Assembly (NCBI RefSeq): GCF_000740895.1
Contig: NC_025260.1
Location: forward strand, 248,001-312,000
Length of the DNA: 64,000 nt
Direction of reading: 5' to 3'
Source of the DNA: Theileria orientalis strain Shintoku
Lineage: Eukaryota > Apicomplexa > Aconoidasida > Piroplasmida > Theileriidae
Both the position numbers and the translations under genes were made by a program. The notes beneath the pieces were generated by a model. It did not search any database, was not told the origin of the DNA, and was given only the letters and a program-made list of their open reading frames with translations. Every line of letters starts with the position of its first letter. Positions within the stretch are counted from its first letter, which is position 1. This document shows positions 43,554-55,128 of this stretch, piece by piece.

Positions 43554-45175
43554 ATGGATGAGCGTCATAACTGGATCGTCAACACCAGAGTATTGTACGA
43601 TTTCATAAGCTGCATCAAATTGCCGCAACAGCCGCTTTGCGTCGACTTTACACAGACGATTACCCAGTAGGTGTCCACACATTTACGGCATTTTAGTGAG
43701 GAGTCCAGCGAGGAGGTTGCCTATCAGCAGATCGCCTGCGGGCTGCAGTATGAGACGAAGGAGGACGTTTCCATTTACATCATAGACGTACCTTTACCCG
43801 TTCTGCCCTTATACGCTTTAGGTTGCACTACCGGCCGAACCTCTCAAGGAGGAGCTGAGGAGGTACTGCAAATGCCTCGACTATGAAGGGTTTCCCTTGC
43901 CCGTTGACACTCAGTTCCCTATGTACCAATGTGTAGCACAGGTTTCGCTGAAAGCCGACGTTAACAGGTTAGGCGTTCGCAGTTTCTTTAATCTTCTTTT
44001 TATTCCAGGATTCTATCGAAAACCAAGGATGATAATGTGTTCTTAGCTGCTAAGACGACAGATGGTAACTGGTTTACCTCAAATAAATATTTAGTTCACC
44101 TGTACAACTTAAGGGACCTGAGTCAGGAATCTAAAAGTTAGTTTTGGCAAATTGACGTGTATTTAGACTTAGAGCCCGTGTGCAAATTCGAAGGACATGA
44201 AGATGAAGGGTAACTAGCAGGGTTTTACGAATTCTCAGGTACGGCATGGCCTTCGACTCGGGCTGTTCGGAGATCGCATCGTGCTCGGAGGACGGGCTCA
44301 TGTACATATATGACATTAAAGGTTCGGAAGCGGCTTCACACAAGCGTTTAGAGCAATCTTCGAGCTACAGTTACAAACACACCGGTGGGCTGAACTGTAT
44401 TGACTACTCGAAGACCAACGAAAAGAACTGTCTGGTGGCCACAGAGGACGGATACGTTTTAATGTAAGTTGCAGGTGTTTAAAGGATGTTTTAGCGTGGA
44501 TACAAGACAGGCGGGATCGCATTTAAAGGTACTTGAGCGCAGTTAAAACTTCGTTAGACCAGGAAGGTGGAAGGCGCGGAAAACTCGGTTTCTACCACGA
44601 CGCTTAACCCAAACGTTTTCGCCTCCGGGTCCACCAAAGGAGTAGGTTCCTGCACATACAAGTGACCAGTTACCCTAACGTGCTCTTTTACGCCGGAATT
44701 AGGCACTTACTCACTTTCAGGCAATACACCTTTGGGACCAGCGAATCCTGTCCGACCCGCTTCACGCAATCACCGTACACAAGGAGCCCATAGTTAGACT
44801 CCACTTCAACCAGCTGAACAAGTCGCTGATATCGAGTGGCTCCGAGGACCTAACCATTTGCATTCTAGACCTGGACTCGCCCGGAAAGGACGTTAACGGG
44901 GGAGAGCTTGAGGAGGACGAGGAGGAGGACGACTCCCCGCCCGAGCTCATCTTCACCCACACGGGGCACCAGGACAAGGTGTACGACTTCGTGTGGAGCA
45001 AATACACGGACAATGTAAGTTTGGACCCTTAGCTTTATTGACCGTTTAGCTCATCGCATCAGTTGGGGAGGACTACTCGCTTCAGTTGTGGCAAATGGTA
45101 AGGCGGCACTGATTAACACCTTCTCAGAACAGTCAGATCATGGACTACTCCAGCGAGGATGAGCTTCCCGAGTGA
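43554..45175 (+). CDS. MSI1/RBBP4-like histone-binding WD40 protein
   Basis: MSI1/RBBP4 proteins chaperone histone H3-H4 in CAF-1 and in deacetylase or remodelling complexes. The start at 43554 gives MDERHNWIVNTRVLYDFISC, matching the family's N-terminal histone-binding helix. IACGLQYETKEDVSIYIIDV and ALPAEPLKEELRRY follow. WD blades then appear: VCKFEGHEDEGYGMAFDSGC, EIASCSEDGLMYIYDI and HTGGLNCIDYSKT, with later SLISSGSEDLTICILDLD. An acidic loop sits in GGELEEDEEEDDSPPELIF. The last blades are HTGHQDKVYDFVWSKYTDN and IASVGEDYSLQLWQM, close to the RBBP4 C-terminus. About ten small introns are present. The GRWD1 family was considered; the final blade fits RBBP4 better. It starts 79 nt after the RAE1 stop. 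Confidence 0.82.
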
Positions 45176-45300
45176 CTCGAGGAAGTAGACGTTTAAGAAC
45201 ACTTTCATAAATTGCGTATCTTGTTTGTTTTTAACTGCTATAATCGATTGTGTGATATGTAATGAACAGGGTAGTAGATTATGTATTAAATGTTAGGTTT

Positions 45301-47700
45301 CTAAAGTTCGTCCCGTTTGATGACACTGGATTTTGCGGTGTTCACCTCCACCTTCGTAAACTTGTTCTTGTCGACTGATACCTCGAGCACGATCTTTGTG
45401 TCCTGGAGCATGATGATAACGTTCACCTTGTCGATCTTCAGGTTCTTTTCGGATGTTATCTGCTTGTACCCCTCCTCCTTGTTGGACATGATCTTCATGT
45501 TCCAGAAGGTCAGGTCCCCGAGGCAGTAGTCGGGGAACTTGGAGGGGAAGAGGTAGAACTTCTTCAGGTAGTCGTTGTAGTCCCAGGTGATTCCATACAG
45601 GTTGCTCCTGTACAGGCCAAAGTTCAGGTCCTTCTTGTTCGACCTGTGGTGGAGACTGCCGAAGGAGTTGGTCAGCGGCAGGAACAGGTTGCTGCCGAAC
45701 GTCCTCTCAGCCATCGAGTAGTTCTCCTTGTCGCTGTTCTCCACCAACAGGCTTATTGGCTCCTTGGCCGGGTGCGACAGGTATATGTACTTTTCGTTGT
45801 TATTGTCAGTGTTCAGGTCGAAGATTGCGTTCCCGATGAGGACTGACGACTTCGGCGAACGCTTCGGGAACACAATGTTGGTTAAGTCCTCTCCGTGGTA
45901 GAGCAGCTGGAAGTTGGATAGCTGCTCAATTGACTTGCAGTGGAGCGGTTGATTTGTCAGTTTCTTGGTGAACTGGCTCAGACAGAGGACTTCGACCTGG
46001 TCATCTTTTCCGTCTGCGAAGTTGCCCATTGCGCCACTCGACTGTCTTTTGTGCCATACTTTTGAGGTCATGTTTATGAGCTCTAGTCTCTCGTCGTCCT
46101 CTAGGAGATTCTTCTTGCGATACATCTTATCGTTTACGCTGTAGAACACCACGCTTTCGTATTGGAAGAAGTCCTTGAGCATGATTACCACGTAGTATGT
46201 CGACAAATGTGGGTGGCACTTGGAGACCATCACAAACTTCTTCGGCGAGGGTATGGCATAGGTAGTGTCTCCGAATTTGAGTGAGGTCACAGGTCCTATG
46301 CGCGAATCGTCTTCTAAGCCGTCCTTGTATCGGTAAACCGTGCACTTTCCGGCCTCGACCTTGTCATAGGACGAGTTTGCGTCCGGAGTGAAATTATCTA
46401 GTGACAGTTCAAATGGTGATGTGGATTGTTGTTGGTCGGCAGGCATTCTTCTCTCTGTGTATGACTGCAGTCCGACAAAGGGTTCAAACGTCACTAGTGC
46501 TTCTATCCCATCACCTCCGAGCCTGTAAATCTGCTCAACAACTATCGATGAGAACTGAGAGGACACGACCATGTTGTATTTGCCTGGGTCGTATTCCATG
46601 TAACACACTTCAAACGCGTCTGCGCTTTTTGACAGAGGAAATGTATGATTTTTGAACGTGATCCTTTTGTACACTTCATTGGATGCGTTGTTTTCAAACC
46701 AAACGCAGCGGAAATCGTCATTCGGAGCCTTAACGATGTCAGCAGATTTAAAGCCGGCCTTTGATGATAAGTCTTCATCTAGTATTTCTATTTTTTCAGA
46801 AGGTTGAGCCACATGAACGATAGCTGTTGGTTGCTCAGTTTGTTCAACTGGAGTGGTGACTTCTTGGAAAGTGTCTTGGACCGCTCCAGCAGTAACGTCG
46901 ACGGTACTGGGTATGGCACCTTCGGAGGCAGCTGGCGCTGAAAGTGGAGCACCTATTATAGGTGATCCGTCTGACGGTATGGTTAATACGCCTGAATCTT
47001 GAACTTGGACTGATATAGCTTCTGGTTTAGATGCGTCTTGTTCTTTAGCTTTCGACACCTTCTCATCCCCTGATGATTGACTATGTTCCTCGTAATCACT
47101 ATACTCAATTACAGTTCCACGGGGGGTGATATACATTTTTTTCTTTGGTTTACTTTCCTCCAGGTCTGAGCCCTCACTTGATGCATCGCTTTCTTTATCT
47201 GAACCTTCATATACATCTACTTCAAATGAGGATTCTGTTTGAACGAATTTAAATGACTTCGGTTGACCGGGTCCAGCTATTCCTTGTTCGTGGTATTTCT
47301 TTACAATTCTTGTTCCGTTTAAGTCATAGTCTATGTACACGTGTTGCCTCAAATTAACCACTTTGGCGGTGAGTCGTATATTTCTTGCAAATGGGCTTAA
47401 CGATACGTATTTGGTCCCGAATACTATCGTTATATCTTTACCGAATGTAACCGAATCGTCCACGATGAACTCCCGGGATCCTGATGAAGGGTTTGAAATT
47501 AAACCTAGTGGGTAGAAATCATCTGTCTCACGTAACACATCAAATATAACAGTGCCGTTAGGGTTCGATACGTCCACGGGAGGAATCCTTTGGTATATTG
47601 AATTTGAGCACACAAATCTTGAGATGGGTGTAAAAATTATTATACAGATAAAGTTAAAGATTAAAACATGAACTGCATTAAAAATTTTCATTATATACAA
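45301..47700 (-). CDS. large secreted protein with FAINT/DUF529-like repeats (1)
   Basis: A single-exon gene of 799 residues. The N-terminus has a signal peptide (VHVLIFNFICIIIFTPISRF). FAINT (DUF529) domains are short beta-rich repeats frequent in exported and surface proteins of Theileria. Candidate units are at about residues 45-140 (GKDITIVFGTKYVSLSPFAR, then VYIDYDLNGTRIVKKYHEQG), 325-420 (YKRITFKNHTFPLSKSADAF, MVVSSQFSSIVVEQIYRLGG), and several between 430 and 799, ending with LKIDKVNVIIMLQDTKIVLE. Between units 1 and 2 lies a Ser/Glu/Lys/Pro-rich linker of about 180 residues. No transmembrane span or GPI signal is seen at the C-terminus, so the protein is likely soluble and secreted. 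Assignment is by repeat character, not by sequence search. Confidence 0.75.
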   Translation of the reverse strand: MYIMKIFNAVHVLIFNFICIIIFTPISRFVCSNSIYQRIPPVDVSNPNGTVIFDVLRETDDFYPLGLISNPSSGSREFIVDDSVTFGKDITIVFGTKYVSLSPFARNIRLTAKVVNLRQHVYIDYDLNGTRIVKKYHEQGIAGPGQPKSFKFVQTESSFEVDVYEGSDKESDASSEGSDLEESKPKKKMYITPRGTVIEYSDYEEHSQSSGDEKVSKAKEQDASKPEAISVQVQDSGVLTIPSDGSPIIGAPLSAPAASEGAIPSTVDVTAGAVQDTFQEVTTPVEQTEQPTAIVHVAQPSEKIEILDEDLSSKAGFKSADIVKAPNDDFRCVWFENNASNEVYKRITFKNHTFPLSKSADAFEVCYMEYDPGKYNMVVSSQFSSIVVEQIYRLGGDGIEALVTFEPFVGLQSYTERRMPADQQQSTSPFELSLDNFTPDANSSYDKVEAGKCTVYRYKDGLEDDSRIGPVTSLKFGDTTYAIPSPKKFVMVSKCHPHLSTYYVVIMLKDFFQYESVVFYSVNDKMYRKKNLLEDDERLELINMTSKVWHKRQSSGAMGNFADGKDDQVEVLCLSQFTKKLTNQPLHCKSIEQLSNFQLLYHGEDLTNIVFPKRSPKSSVLIGNAIFDLNTDNNNEKYIYLSHPAKEPISLLVENSDKENYSMAERTFGSNLFLPLTNSFGSLHHRSNKKDLNFGLYRSNLYGITWDYNDYLKKFYLFPSKFPDYCLGDLTFWNMKIMSNKEEGYKQITSEKNLKIDKVNVIIMLQDTKIVLEVSVDKNKFTKVEVNTAKSSVIKRDEL

Positions 47701-48077
47701 CGTTTAATCGTAATATCATCAAATTTTGATGATTATTGGGAAAGTCAAATTTTAAAGATGAAAACACATAGGGATCTAAATAAAAAGTTGGTTAATGTGT
47801 TTAAAACTTTAATTCATCAATGAAAACAGGTTTAATTGCGTAATGTGTATGCGTTTTTGTGTTTTAAACTAGCCTCATATTTACCGCACAGATAAAAACA
47901 CACCACCTAGCAACTCTACGAATATTCTCCGATTTTATTTAATATAATGGATTCCAGATTATCTCTTCATTATAATGGTAAAAATGTGGTTTTTAGTTCA
48001 AAATAACCCATATTACTTAAATGTGTAAATATATAACATGTGTAAACATATATGTTAATTTTTTATAATTTTTAGTT
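47701..48077. other. intergenic between the two large secreted-protein genes
   Basis: 377 nt of AT-rich DNA, 5' of the gene ending at 45301 and 3' of the gene ending at 48078 (both -). No coding frame or repeat was noticed. Confidence 0.5.
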
Positions 48078-51000
48078 TCATCCGCACATTTGAAAACTCC
48101 TGAGTCCCTTGTGAACCCCGCAATCTATTTTTGATACGTCAATTATGTCGAATGTGTCGTTCTTAAATAGATATGCGTTTAGTAGTGCCTTTGAAATCGT
48201 TTTTGTTGCGATAACTATTATGATTTCATTGTTTACACTAGAAACGAAAACTTGTTTCGCCAACTGCTTTTGAAATCCCTTTATTACTGCATTTTTATAT
48301 CTTATATTGTTTATAACACAATTACATTTTGACAGTGTTGTGTAGACTACGGTATTGTCGTCCACTTTTAACTTCATTATAACACTCTCCGGTGTATCAT
48401 CTATTTTTAAATCTACTGGAAAAATCTCCTCCTTGTGTGCTGCCATGTTTATTAATGCTCTATTCACTAGCAGTGCCTCCATATTTGACAATATTCCCCA
48501 ATTAAATTTAACATTCGGTCTTTCAATTTTAATATCTTTTCCATGGCTATCGTACGTAGCTGAGAATGTTTTTAACTTGTCTCCAGAAAGATAGGACAAC
48601 ATTATAACAGAGGACGTTACGTCGTCGTATGGGTATCTAACCCATATGTTGTACCTAATGTTTGCTTTCAAAATTTCAAATTTCTGATCCCCAAAATATA
48701 TCTCGAATTTGTCCGTTCTTGTAAAGCCAGTGAAGTAATAATAAATCTTGTTAAGTATCATGTATCTAAGGTCCAGAGGGAACTTGCGTTCGTTAAAATT
48801 TATTAGTTCCTGAGCTGTTTGGCCTTTTACAAGATCCAGAAAGTTAAGTGAGTCGTCTACAAATCCAAGATCTTTTCTGTCTTCTAACTTGTATAATTCG
48901 GGGCTTTTAGCATTTTGAGTGAAAGTCAATGTGCCTATATTGTTGTTTTTAAATTTGGCTTCTATAGTAATTGAGCATTTGTTATTGTCGTCGAAGGATT
49001 TAACCACCTGCACATTCGTTAAGTCACCAATGAGCTTAATTTCATGTTTTCCAAAAATGATAGGATTTAAGATAGCATCTGTTTCTGAAGTATAAGTTAT
49101 GATATTTCTCGTTCCTATTTTTGCTGTTTGGATTTTAACTCCTGGTAAATAAACGCTTTCTATTAACAGGGGATTGTATTTTCCAGTGATCGTCAGGAAT
49201 GGATCTCGAGGAAATTCTTCTTGTTCTTTTTTATCATCAGAAGAGTGATAGTGATACATTCCCTTATCCACCATAGTGAAAATATCGTAAAAATCACTAT
49301 TGTTGTGACCCTGATACTTAAAAACCTGTTTCCACTTATGGTTTTTAGGAACTTTATACTCTTTACCGTGGGCTGTTAAATCTCCTGGTGTTAACATTAA
49401 ATCTGCATCGGAATGTGCAATTTGAATTTTATCTACTTCAAATTCAGAGATGATAGTTTTTGGGTTTTCAAAAGATATTTTGATTGGGAGGGTATTAGGA
49501 TACAAGTTATAGATAGATTGACTTAACTGTTTCGCAAGATTATCCAAGTCGTTTAGAGTGATGTTAATTAAGATGTTTGACAATAGTATTATCTTGTGGT
49601 TCGATACATCCAACTTGTATAATTCCCTGTCAATCTTATCTTTTTTAACTGTATCTATCAAGAGTAAATGATGGTCCATATACATTATTTTCGTAACCAT
49701 AGGCCAACCTTCCTTGACATTGATTTCAACTCCCTTCCAGTTTATAACATTAATTCTCATTCCATACTGTGTTTTAAACGTGACGGTATTGTAAGACGAA
49801 ATTAAAACATCGATATGTTCTGATATATATATATCATCCAGATTCAGTGTAACAAGATTCCAATTTTTCTGGTAATTTGAATTTAAAATCGGAGCTAATT
49901 TTACATTATTGAGCAAATCCTGCATAGTATTAATTGCAACATTTACAAACTTGTTCCCATTTCTTTTCATAATGGTAAGTTCCTTATTAACATGGGATAT
50001 TACCAAAAATTTAGAATTGTCCTTTTCACAGTAAAACAGCTGCGAGTTAATATCCAAACTGACTTCCAATACTTCAGAGTCAATTTTCAAACTTTTCAAT
50101 ATTTTATACTGCGAATATAAGCTGGAATAAAATGTTACATTATCGTTTAATTTCGCTGTTAAAATACCGTCTAGTTTAGTTAAATCTAAATCTAAATGAT
50201 CGACGTTTAGTGTTTTCCCCTTAATACTTAGACTCATATAGTAAGGGGACAACAGCGCCTCTAGATAAGGTCTACTACCTGCTTCATAAAACAGTTCATA
50301 GGCATTATGAGGTTCATTTTTCATAATAATTGTATTAAAAAGGAGGTTCGTAGAATCTAGGGCTGTATAACTGATTAGTCGTATTTTGCCATAGTATGAT
50401 ATGCAAACTAAACGGAAACAATTGTCTACATTGTGGAAAAATTGTGATTTACCGCCAGGATCATTGGTTCTGACCGATGAAGGTAGGGTAGGTTTGTTTA
50501 AATCCAAGGGTCTCAGTGTATAATGATTTGACTCGGGGTAGATGTGTAAAGCAAATTTGTCTATATTTCCGGGAACATTTTTTTGAGTTAAATCAAACAT
50601 AACTTCAAACTTTTCATGTGGTCTAATTTGCGATCCCTTATGTGAAAAATTTATATTATCATCAAATGGATAAGAAAGTGAATCATAAACTTTATACTCC
50701 CTCCGTTCTTGATTCATGCATTTGTAATACTTGCATTGCCACCCTGTTTCAAAAAGTTCACATATAACCACGAGAGAGGTCTGTATTGAAGTAAAGTTCT
50801 TTGGATCTTTCAGCTCGAAATAATGCCAAATTAACAGATCGCTGATATGTTTGCTAGGTTGTATGGGCTCATTCGCGAACTGAATCTCGGTTAACTGTTT
50901 TGGTTTTCCACTCCCCTTGTCGAAAAAAAAGTAGAACCCGTGGGAGAATTTGGACCTGGTTATACATACAGGTAATATATCGCTGTATAATTCAAGTTGA

Positions 51001-51662
51001 AAGGTAGTTGTTTCACTTGACTTAAAAAGACCGAAAGAAGTAAGACCTGCCAAGCTCGTTTCTTTTTCGTCTATGATCATATCGTACCACCAGGCCAAGT
51101 CTCTCTCCCTGTATATTCGCTTCATCATACGTTCTCCCGACTGGTTAAATGACTCTATTAGTATGCATCTTCTCTTTGCCTCATCCACATAGGTAAAAAC
51201 TCTGCGATATTCATATTTTAAATTACATTGAAGTCTTCGAACATAGAATTTTACGCATCCGATAGTTAATTTTTTCGGATATTTATCAAATTCATGCGAT
51301 TTGACCTCAAATAACTTTATATCTGTCCTATAATTCTCCTTATCTGGAGGTTGAGGAGTGACTGTTATGAATCTTCCATAATTGTTACTTGCCAAGTTCA
51401 AAAACACATATTTTCCTGAAACTATGTCATCTGATGTGGCAAACTGTGTGTATTTACCTTGATATACCCGGGCTCCGTAGTCAGGCCATACTAAAAAATA
51501 TCCCATGTGTTTCCATGGCTTTGATAGCCATTTGAAAAAACTGAAACCGGCAAGTCCTGTTAATGTTATTCCGAGAATTGTGGCCGAAACTGGCCTGTAA
51601 TTCTCGATTAGGACACTAAAACTCAGAAGTATGAAGAGGAGCGTAGACCGTAGACCCCTCAT
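48078..51662 (-). CDS. very large secreted protein with FAINT/DUF529-like repeats (2)
   Basis: A single-exon gene of 1194 residues. It starts MRGLRSTLLFILLSFSVLIE, a clear signal peptide, followed by a second hydrophobic patch (ATILGITLTGLAGFSFF). The rest is a chain of beta-rich, Lys/Asp/Tyr/Asn-rich modules about 150-190 residues long. Each has a stretch like 'xxPLDLxx' (LRPLDLNKP near residue 390, FPLDLRYM near 960, FPVDLKIDD near 1080) after a helical segment, and recurrent 'V.V.......V..' strands. Cysteines are few outside the N-terminal third. There is no GPI or C-terminal anchor. I infer membership in the Theileria FAINT-type secretome because of architecture and composition. It is more AT-rich than the housekeeping genes. 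Function unknown. Confidence 0.65.
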   Translation of the reverse strand: MRGLRSTLLFILLSFSVLIENYRPVSATILGITLTGLAGFSFFKWLSKPWKHMGYFLVWPDYGARVYQGKYTQFATSDDIVSGKYVFLNLASNNYGRFITVTPQPPDKENYRTDIKLFEVKSHEFDKYPKKLTIGCVKFYVRRLQCNLKYEYRRVFTYVDEAKRRCILIESFNQSGERMMKRIYRERDLAWWYDMIIDEKETSLAGLTSFGLFKSSETTTFQLELYSDILPVCITRSKFSHGFYFFFDKGSGKPKQLTEIQFANEPIQPSKHISDLLIWHYFELKDPKNFTSIQTSLVVICELFETGWQCKYYKCMNQERREYKVYDSLSYPFDDNINFSHKGSQIRPHEKFEVMFDLTQKNVPGNIDKFALHIYPESNHYTLRPLDLNKPTLPSSVRTNDPGGKSQFFHNVDNCFRLVCISYYGKIRLISYTALDSTNLLFNTIIMKNEPHNAYELFYEAGSRPYLEALLSPYYMSLSIKGKTLNVDHLDLDLTKLDGILTAKLNDNVTFYSSLYSQYKILKSLKIDSEVLEVSLDINSQLFYCEKDNSKFLVISHVNKELTIMKRNGNKFVNVAINTMQDLLNNVKLAPILNSNYQKNWNLVTLNLDDIYISEHIDVLISSYNTVTFKTQYGMRINVINWKGVEINVKEGWPMVTKIMYMDHHLLLIDTVKKDKIDRELYKLDVSNHKIILLSNILINITLNDLDNLAKQLSQSIYNLYPNTLPIKISFENPKTIISEFEVDKIQIAHSDADLMLTPGDLTAHGKEYKVPKNHKWKQVFKYQGHNNSDFYDIFTMVDKGMYHYHSSDDKKEQEEFPRDPFLTITGKYNPLLIESVYLPGVKIQTAKIGTRNIITYTSETDAILNPIIFGKHEIKLIGDLTNVQVVKSFDDNNKCSITIEAKFKNNNIGTLTFTQNAKSPELYKLEDRKDLGFVDDSLNFLDLVKGQTAQELINFNERKFPLDLRYMILNKIYYYFTGFTRTDKFEIYFGDQKFEILKANIRYNIWVRYPYDDVTSSVIMLSYLSGDKLKTFSATYDSHGKDIKIERPNVKFNWGILSNMEALLVNRALINMAAHKEEIFPVDLKIDDTPESVIMKLKVDDNTVVYTTLSKCNCVINNIRYKNAVIKGFQKQLAKQVFVSSVNNEIIIVIATKTISKALLNAYLFKNDTFDIIDVSKIDCGVHKGLRSFQMCG

Positions 51663-51900
51663 CGTTTATTGCATATATGCGATAAATAATGTATATAATC
51701 TCACATTTATACAACTGACATGTACAATATACAGGTGTGTATGGTGGCCAGGCGCAGGGAAAGTCGAGGAAGGCCATTTATGAACTGCTCAAGTCTATTG
51801 CATAACAGTGCATATAGGTGATCGGATGAAAGTAAAACTTTACGTTTTTTCGCGCGTTTCGCGCCTTAAAATTTATTGTCGCGCCTTTTCTCCGTTTGGT

Positions 51901-54900
51901 TCACTGCTTAAAGAGCGCCTTGACCAGATGGTCGTACTTCGTGTGTTGGGAGAGCAGCGACTTGACTTTCGGGACCAGCTCAGTTCTTTCGACGCTTATT
52001 TCCTCCGATCTGTCCTGATCGCTGTAACTTACTTTCTTGACCTTCACTGTGTTGCTTTCCAGCTCTGAGTCTCCCACGATCACTATGACTGACACGCCTA
52101 ATAATGAGTTTGCGGTGTGTGCGTTTATTTTATTTATTTGTGGGCCATTTCGCCCTTGTGTGCTCTCGCACTTCTACGACTCTAGTTTTTGCTTACCTTT
52201 GTCTATTGCTGCGTCCATTTGCTTCCTCAGGTTCTGGTTCGTGTTGTGCAGGTACTCCGCCTTGATTCCTTCTCTCCAGAGCGCGCTGCAGAGCTTCATT
52301 CTCTCCACGAACGTTTGCGGCGAGCCCACTGTGCACACGAATACGTCCGTCAGGTCTCCCGAGTCCTGCTTCGGCATAGTTCTGAAGAGTCTTTCTATTC
52401 CCACTGACATGCCCACTGCCGGCACCTGCTTTCCCGAGAACATTCCTATCAGGCCGTCGTACCTTCCTCCTCCTCCCACTGAGCCCACCTCCTCGCCTTC
52501 CAGCACTGCTTCGAAGATGACTCCTGTGTAGTAGTCGAGGCCTCTCGCCAGACTCAGGTCGAACTCCGCCTCCTCCTCCGTCACTCCGAACGCCTTCAGG
52601 TAAGACGCCAGCAGCTCCATTTCCTCCAGCGGCCTTTCCAGTGACTCCATTCCTCGTTCTCTCAGGCTCTCTATTACCTTCTCAAATGTTCCTTTCAATT
52701 CTATGAATTCTCTTATTTTTTCTGCTGTTTTTTCCGGCAGTCCTTTTTCGTACACCATTTCGTGCTTCACCTTTTCCCAGGGCAGCTTGTCTAACTTATC
52801 TATTGAGCTGCAGATCGTTCTGTGGCTTGACTCTTCCACTCCGCACTCCAGCAGTATCGCGTCCAGTATTCCTCGGTGGTTTACCTTCACGTGGAACGTT
52901 CCTCCCTTGACCATTCTCAGGACTCTGATGAGTATAAATATCACCTCCGCGTCCGGCACCATCTTCGAGTACTCTCCTGCCCAGTCGACGTCGCACTGGT
53001 AGAACTCTCTGTACCTTCCTCTTGCTAACTGCGGCTCGTCTCTTCTGTATACCTTTCCTATGTGGAACCTTTTGATCTTTTCTATTTTATTCATTGCCAC
53101 GAACCTTGCGAACGGCACTGTCAGGTCATACCTCATTGACAGCTGCTCTCCTCCTTGGTCCTTCAGGTCAAATATCAGCTTCTGGTCCTCTCCGTACTTG
53201 CCCAAAAGCGTTTCCTTCAGCTCGAACACTGGCGTTTCTATTTCCACTGCTCCGTGTTGTCTAAATATGTCCTTGATTTTGTTGATCACCACTCTTCGTA
53301 CCAGCATTTCTGCCGGTCCAAAGTCCAGCGTCCCCTTTGCCAACTTCGGCAGCCTCGTCTTCTGGTTCTGCGGCACCAGCAGCTCTTCCAGCTTACTGCC
53401 ATAACTCAGCACACTCGTTCCTCTAAGCTGCCTGCTCACTTTACTCCACACTTCGTGGTCGCAGTACTTAACTCCTTCGCACAGCTCAGTGTCCACAAAG
53501 TTTTTATACAGTTCGTTTCCGTGGCCTAGTATCGACTTTTGGCCCTGCTGCTTATTCTGTTTCGCCTTCTTTTCACTCGCTTTCAAGTCCGACAGCTCCT
53601 TCAGGTTTAGCACGTTCAGACACACGCACAGCGCCATGTTCGTGTAGTCGTTTAACAGGTCACACAACTGTTCCAGTGCACTTAGTGAGGGCCCCTTATT
53701 CCTTTCTAATGGCCTCTGCTTCAGGTGCACCAGAATCTCCTCATACTTTTTTAGCGACTCTTCTAAGGTGGTCCTTTGCAACCCTTCAACTTGATTTACT
53801 AGTGCCTGTATATTCATTTAATTTATGTTTTTTACTCTGTTACTATATCTCATTAATTTTCCATTATTCATCCGTATGTTACACATTCTATATTTACTTG
53901 TATATTTCCTACCTTCTCAAACGAATCTTCGTATTTATTCAGCATTAGTGCCAGTATCTCTGCATACAGCATTGTCAAATCCTCCAATGAGTGCGATAGT
54001 GCTGACACTTGTGATTTGAGTGACATGTTCCACGCTCTGTTTACTGCGTTTTGTAAATCTAAACATTTTTTAAACTTCTACGGCCTACCCTTTTGTATCA
54101 AATTTGAACACACTGATGAGAATATCTTTGAGACCTCCTTCAGCACCAAGCTCGATTGGTGCCTCAATTCTCCGCTCAGCACCAGGTAACTCGACACCAG
54201 CGACTTCACGTTCTCGTCTCCTCCCTGTATTCATGTTTACTTCAAATCAAGTTTTCTTTTACACTTATAATCGCCTTAACGACACTCACCTTTTTCGGTA
54301 TCACTTTACTGTCCTCCGTCAGCCACAGCAGATTCCTCACTGTTTCCATCACGTTCGGTATTTTTTGCACTTCTGGGAGCAGCAGGAAGTCGTATGGCAC
54401 TGACAGCGCCTCGCACACTGCTCCCATGTTAAGGTCCGACAGGTTCGTCAGCGTCTTCGTCAGCGTGCCCAGCATTCCCAGGTCCGAGAGAACCTCGGCG
54501 GGCGAGCTCGTCAGCCACTTGAACTCCTCCTCCGACAATCCCACTTCTCCCTTCAGTACTTCCCAAGGGCTACTCGTCTCTGGCTTTGCTGATACTGCTG
54601 ACGACAGCATTCTCGCCACTCCTGCTGAGTGTGAACACAGGAACTCTCCTTCGAAACTTCGTGATTCCCCTGGTAAATGGCTGAGTGTATAATTTTTGTT
54701 CAGCGCGTTAACCAGCTTTGTTATTAACAGTGAATTGGGCCTCGGTTTCCATCTCAGTGCTTGTTGGAGTATGCTACAACATATCATTCTAGACTTTAAC
54801 GACTCTCTATTTTCAGAAGAATAGTCCGAATGGTTAATATTATTACATTTTAGCGATGTGTTGAAATCTTCCAAATCGAGGTTGATTTTTTTTGACAATT

Positions 54901-54994
54901 CTGGTTCAATGGAGATTGAAACTTTTGATAGTCCTACCAAACACAAATCATCAATTGACAACAACTTGTTGCAATCTAGAACCAAACAAGACAT
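51901..54994 (-). CDS. HARS: histidyl-tRNA synthetase with long N-terminal extension
   Basis: The enzyme charges tRNA-His. Catalytic motifs are intact in the exon 53784-52190: TLDFGPAEMLVRRVV (motif 1 region), SMRYDLTVPFARFVAMN, KVYRRDEPQLARGRYREFYQ with CDVDW (motif 2), the histidine-specific LARGLDYYTG, and GGGGRYDGLIGMFSG (motif 3 side). The anticodon-binding domain continues across an intron (52189 to about 52098) into VSVIVIVGDSELESNTVKVK, and the protein ends VKALFKQ. Upstream exons are in frame. The exon from 54994 (MSCLVLDCNKLLSIDD) runs to about 54290 and joins GGDENVKSLVSSYLVLSG. DLQNAVNRAWNMSLKS follows, then EDSFEK joined to ALVNQVEGLQR across an intron of about 100 nt. This adds about 400 mostly helical residues of unknown role, ending in a Lys-rich linker. 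It is divergent from the DEAD-box gene by 134 nt. Confidence 0.88.
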
Positions 54995-55128
54995 ACTTAA
55001 GGAACAATAACGTAATTATAACTCATATATTTATTTATTTGGGGAGAAATGAACGTTATAATGTGTATACGTGGATTGAGGATGGAATCTTGAATGGGGA
55101 AGTAGAATACGAAATTACTTTGTAAATA

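Noticed and set aside
53784..53817. ATG at 53817 as start of histidyl-tRNA synthetase
   Set aside because: It lies inside an intron; the upstream exon ends EDSFEK and joins ALVNQVEGLQ in frame, so the longer gene is preferred.
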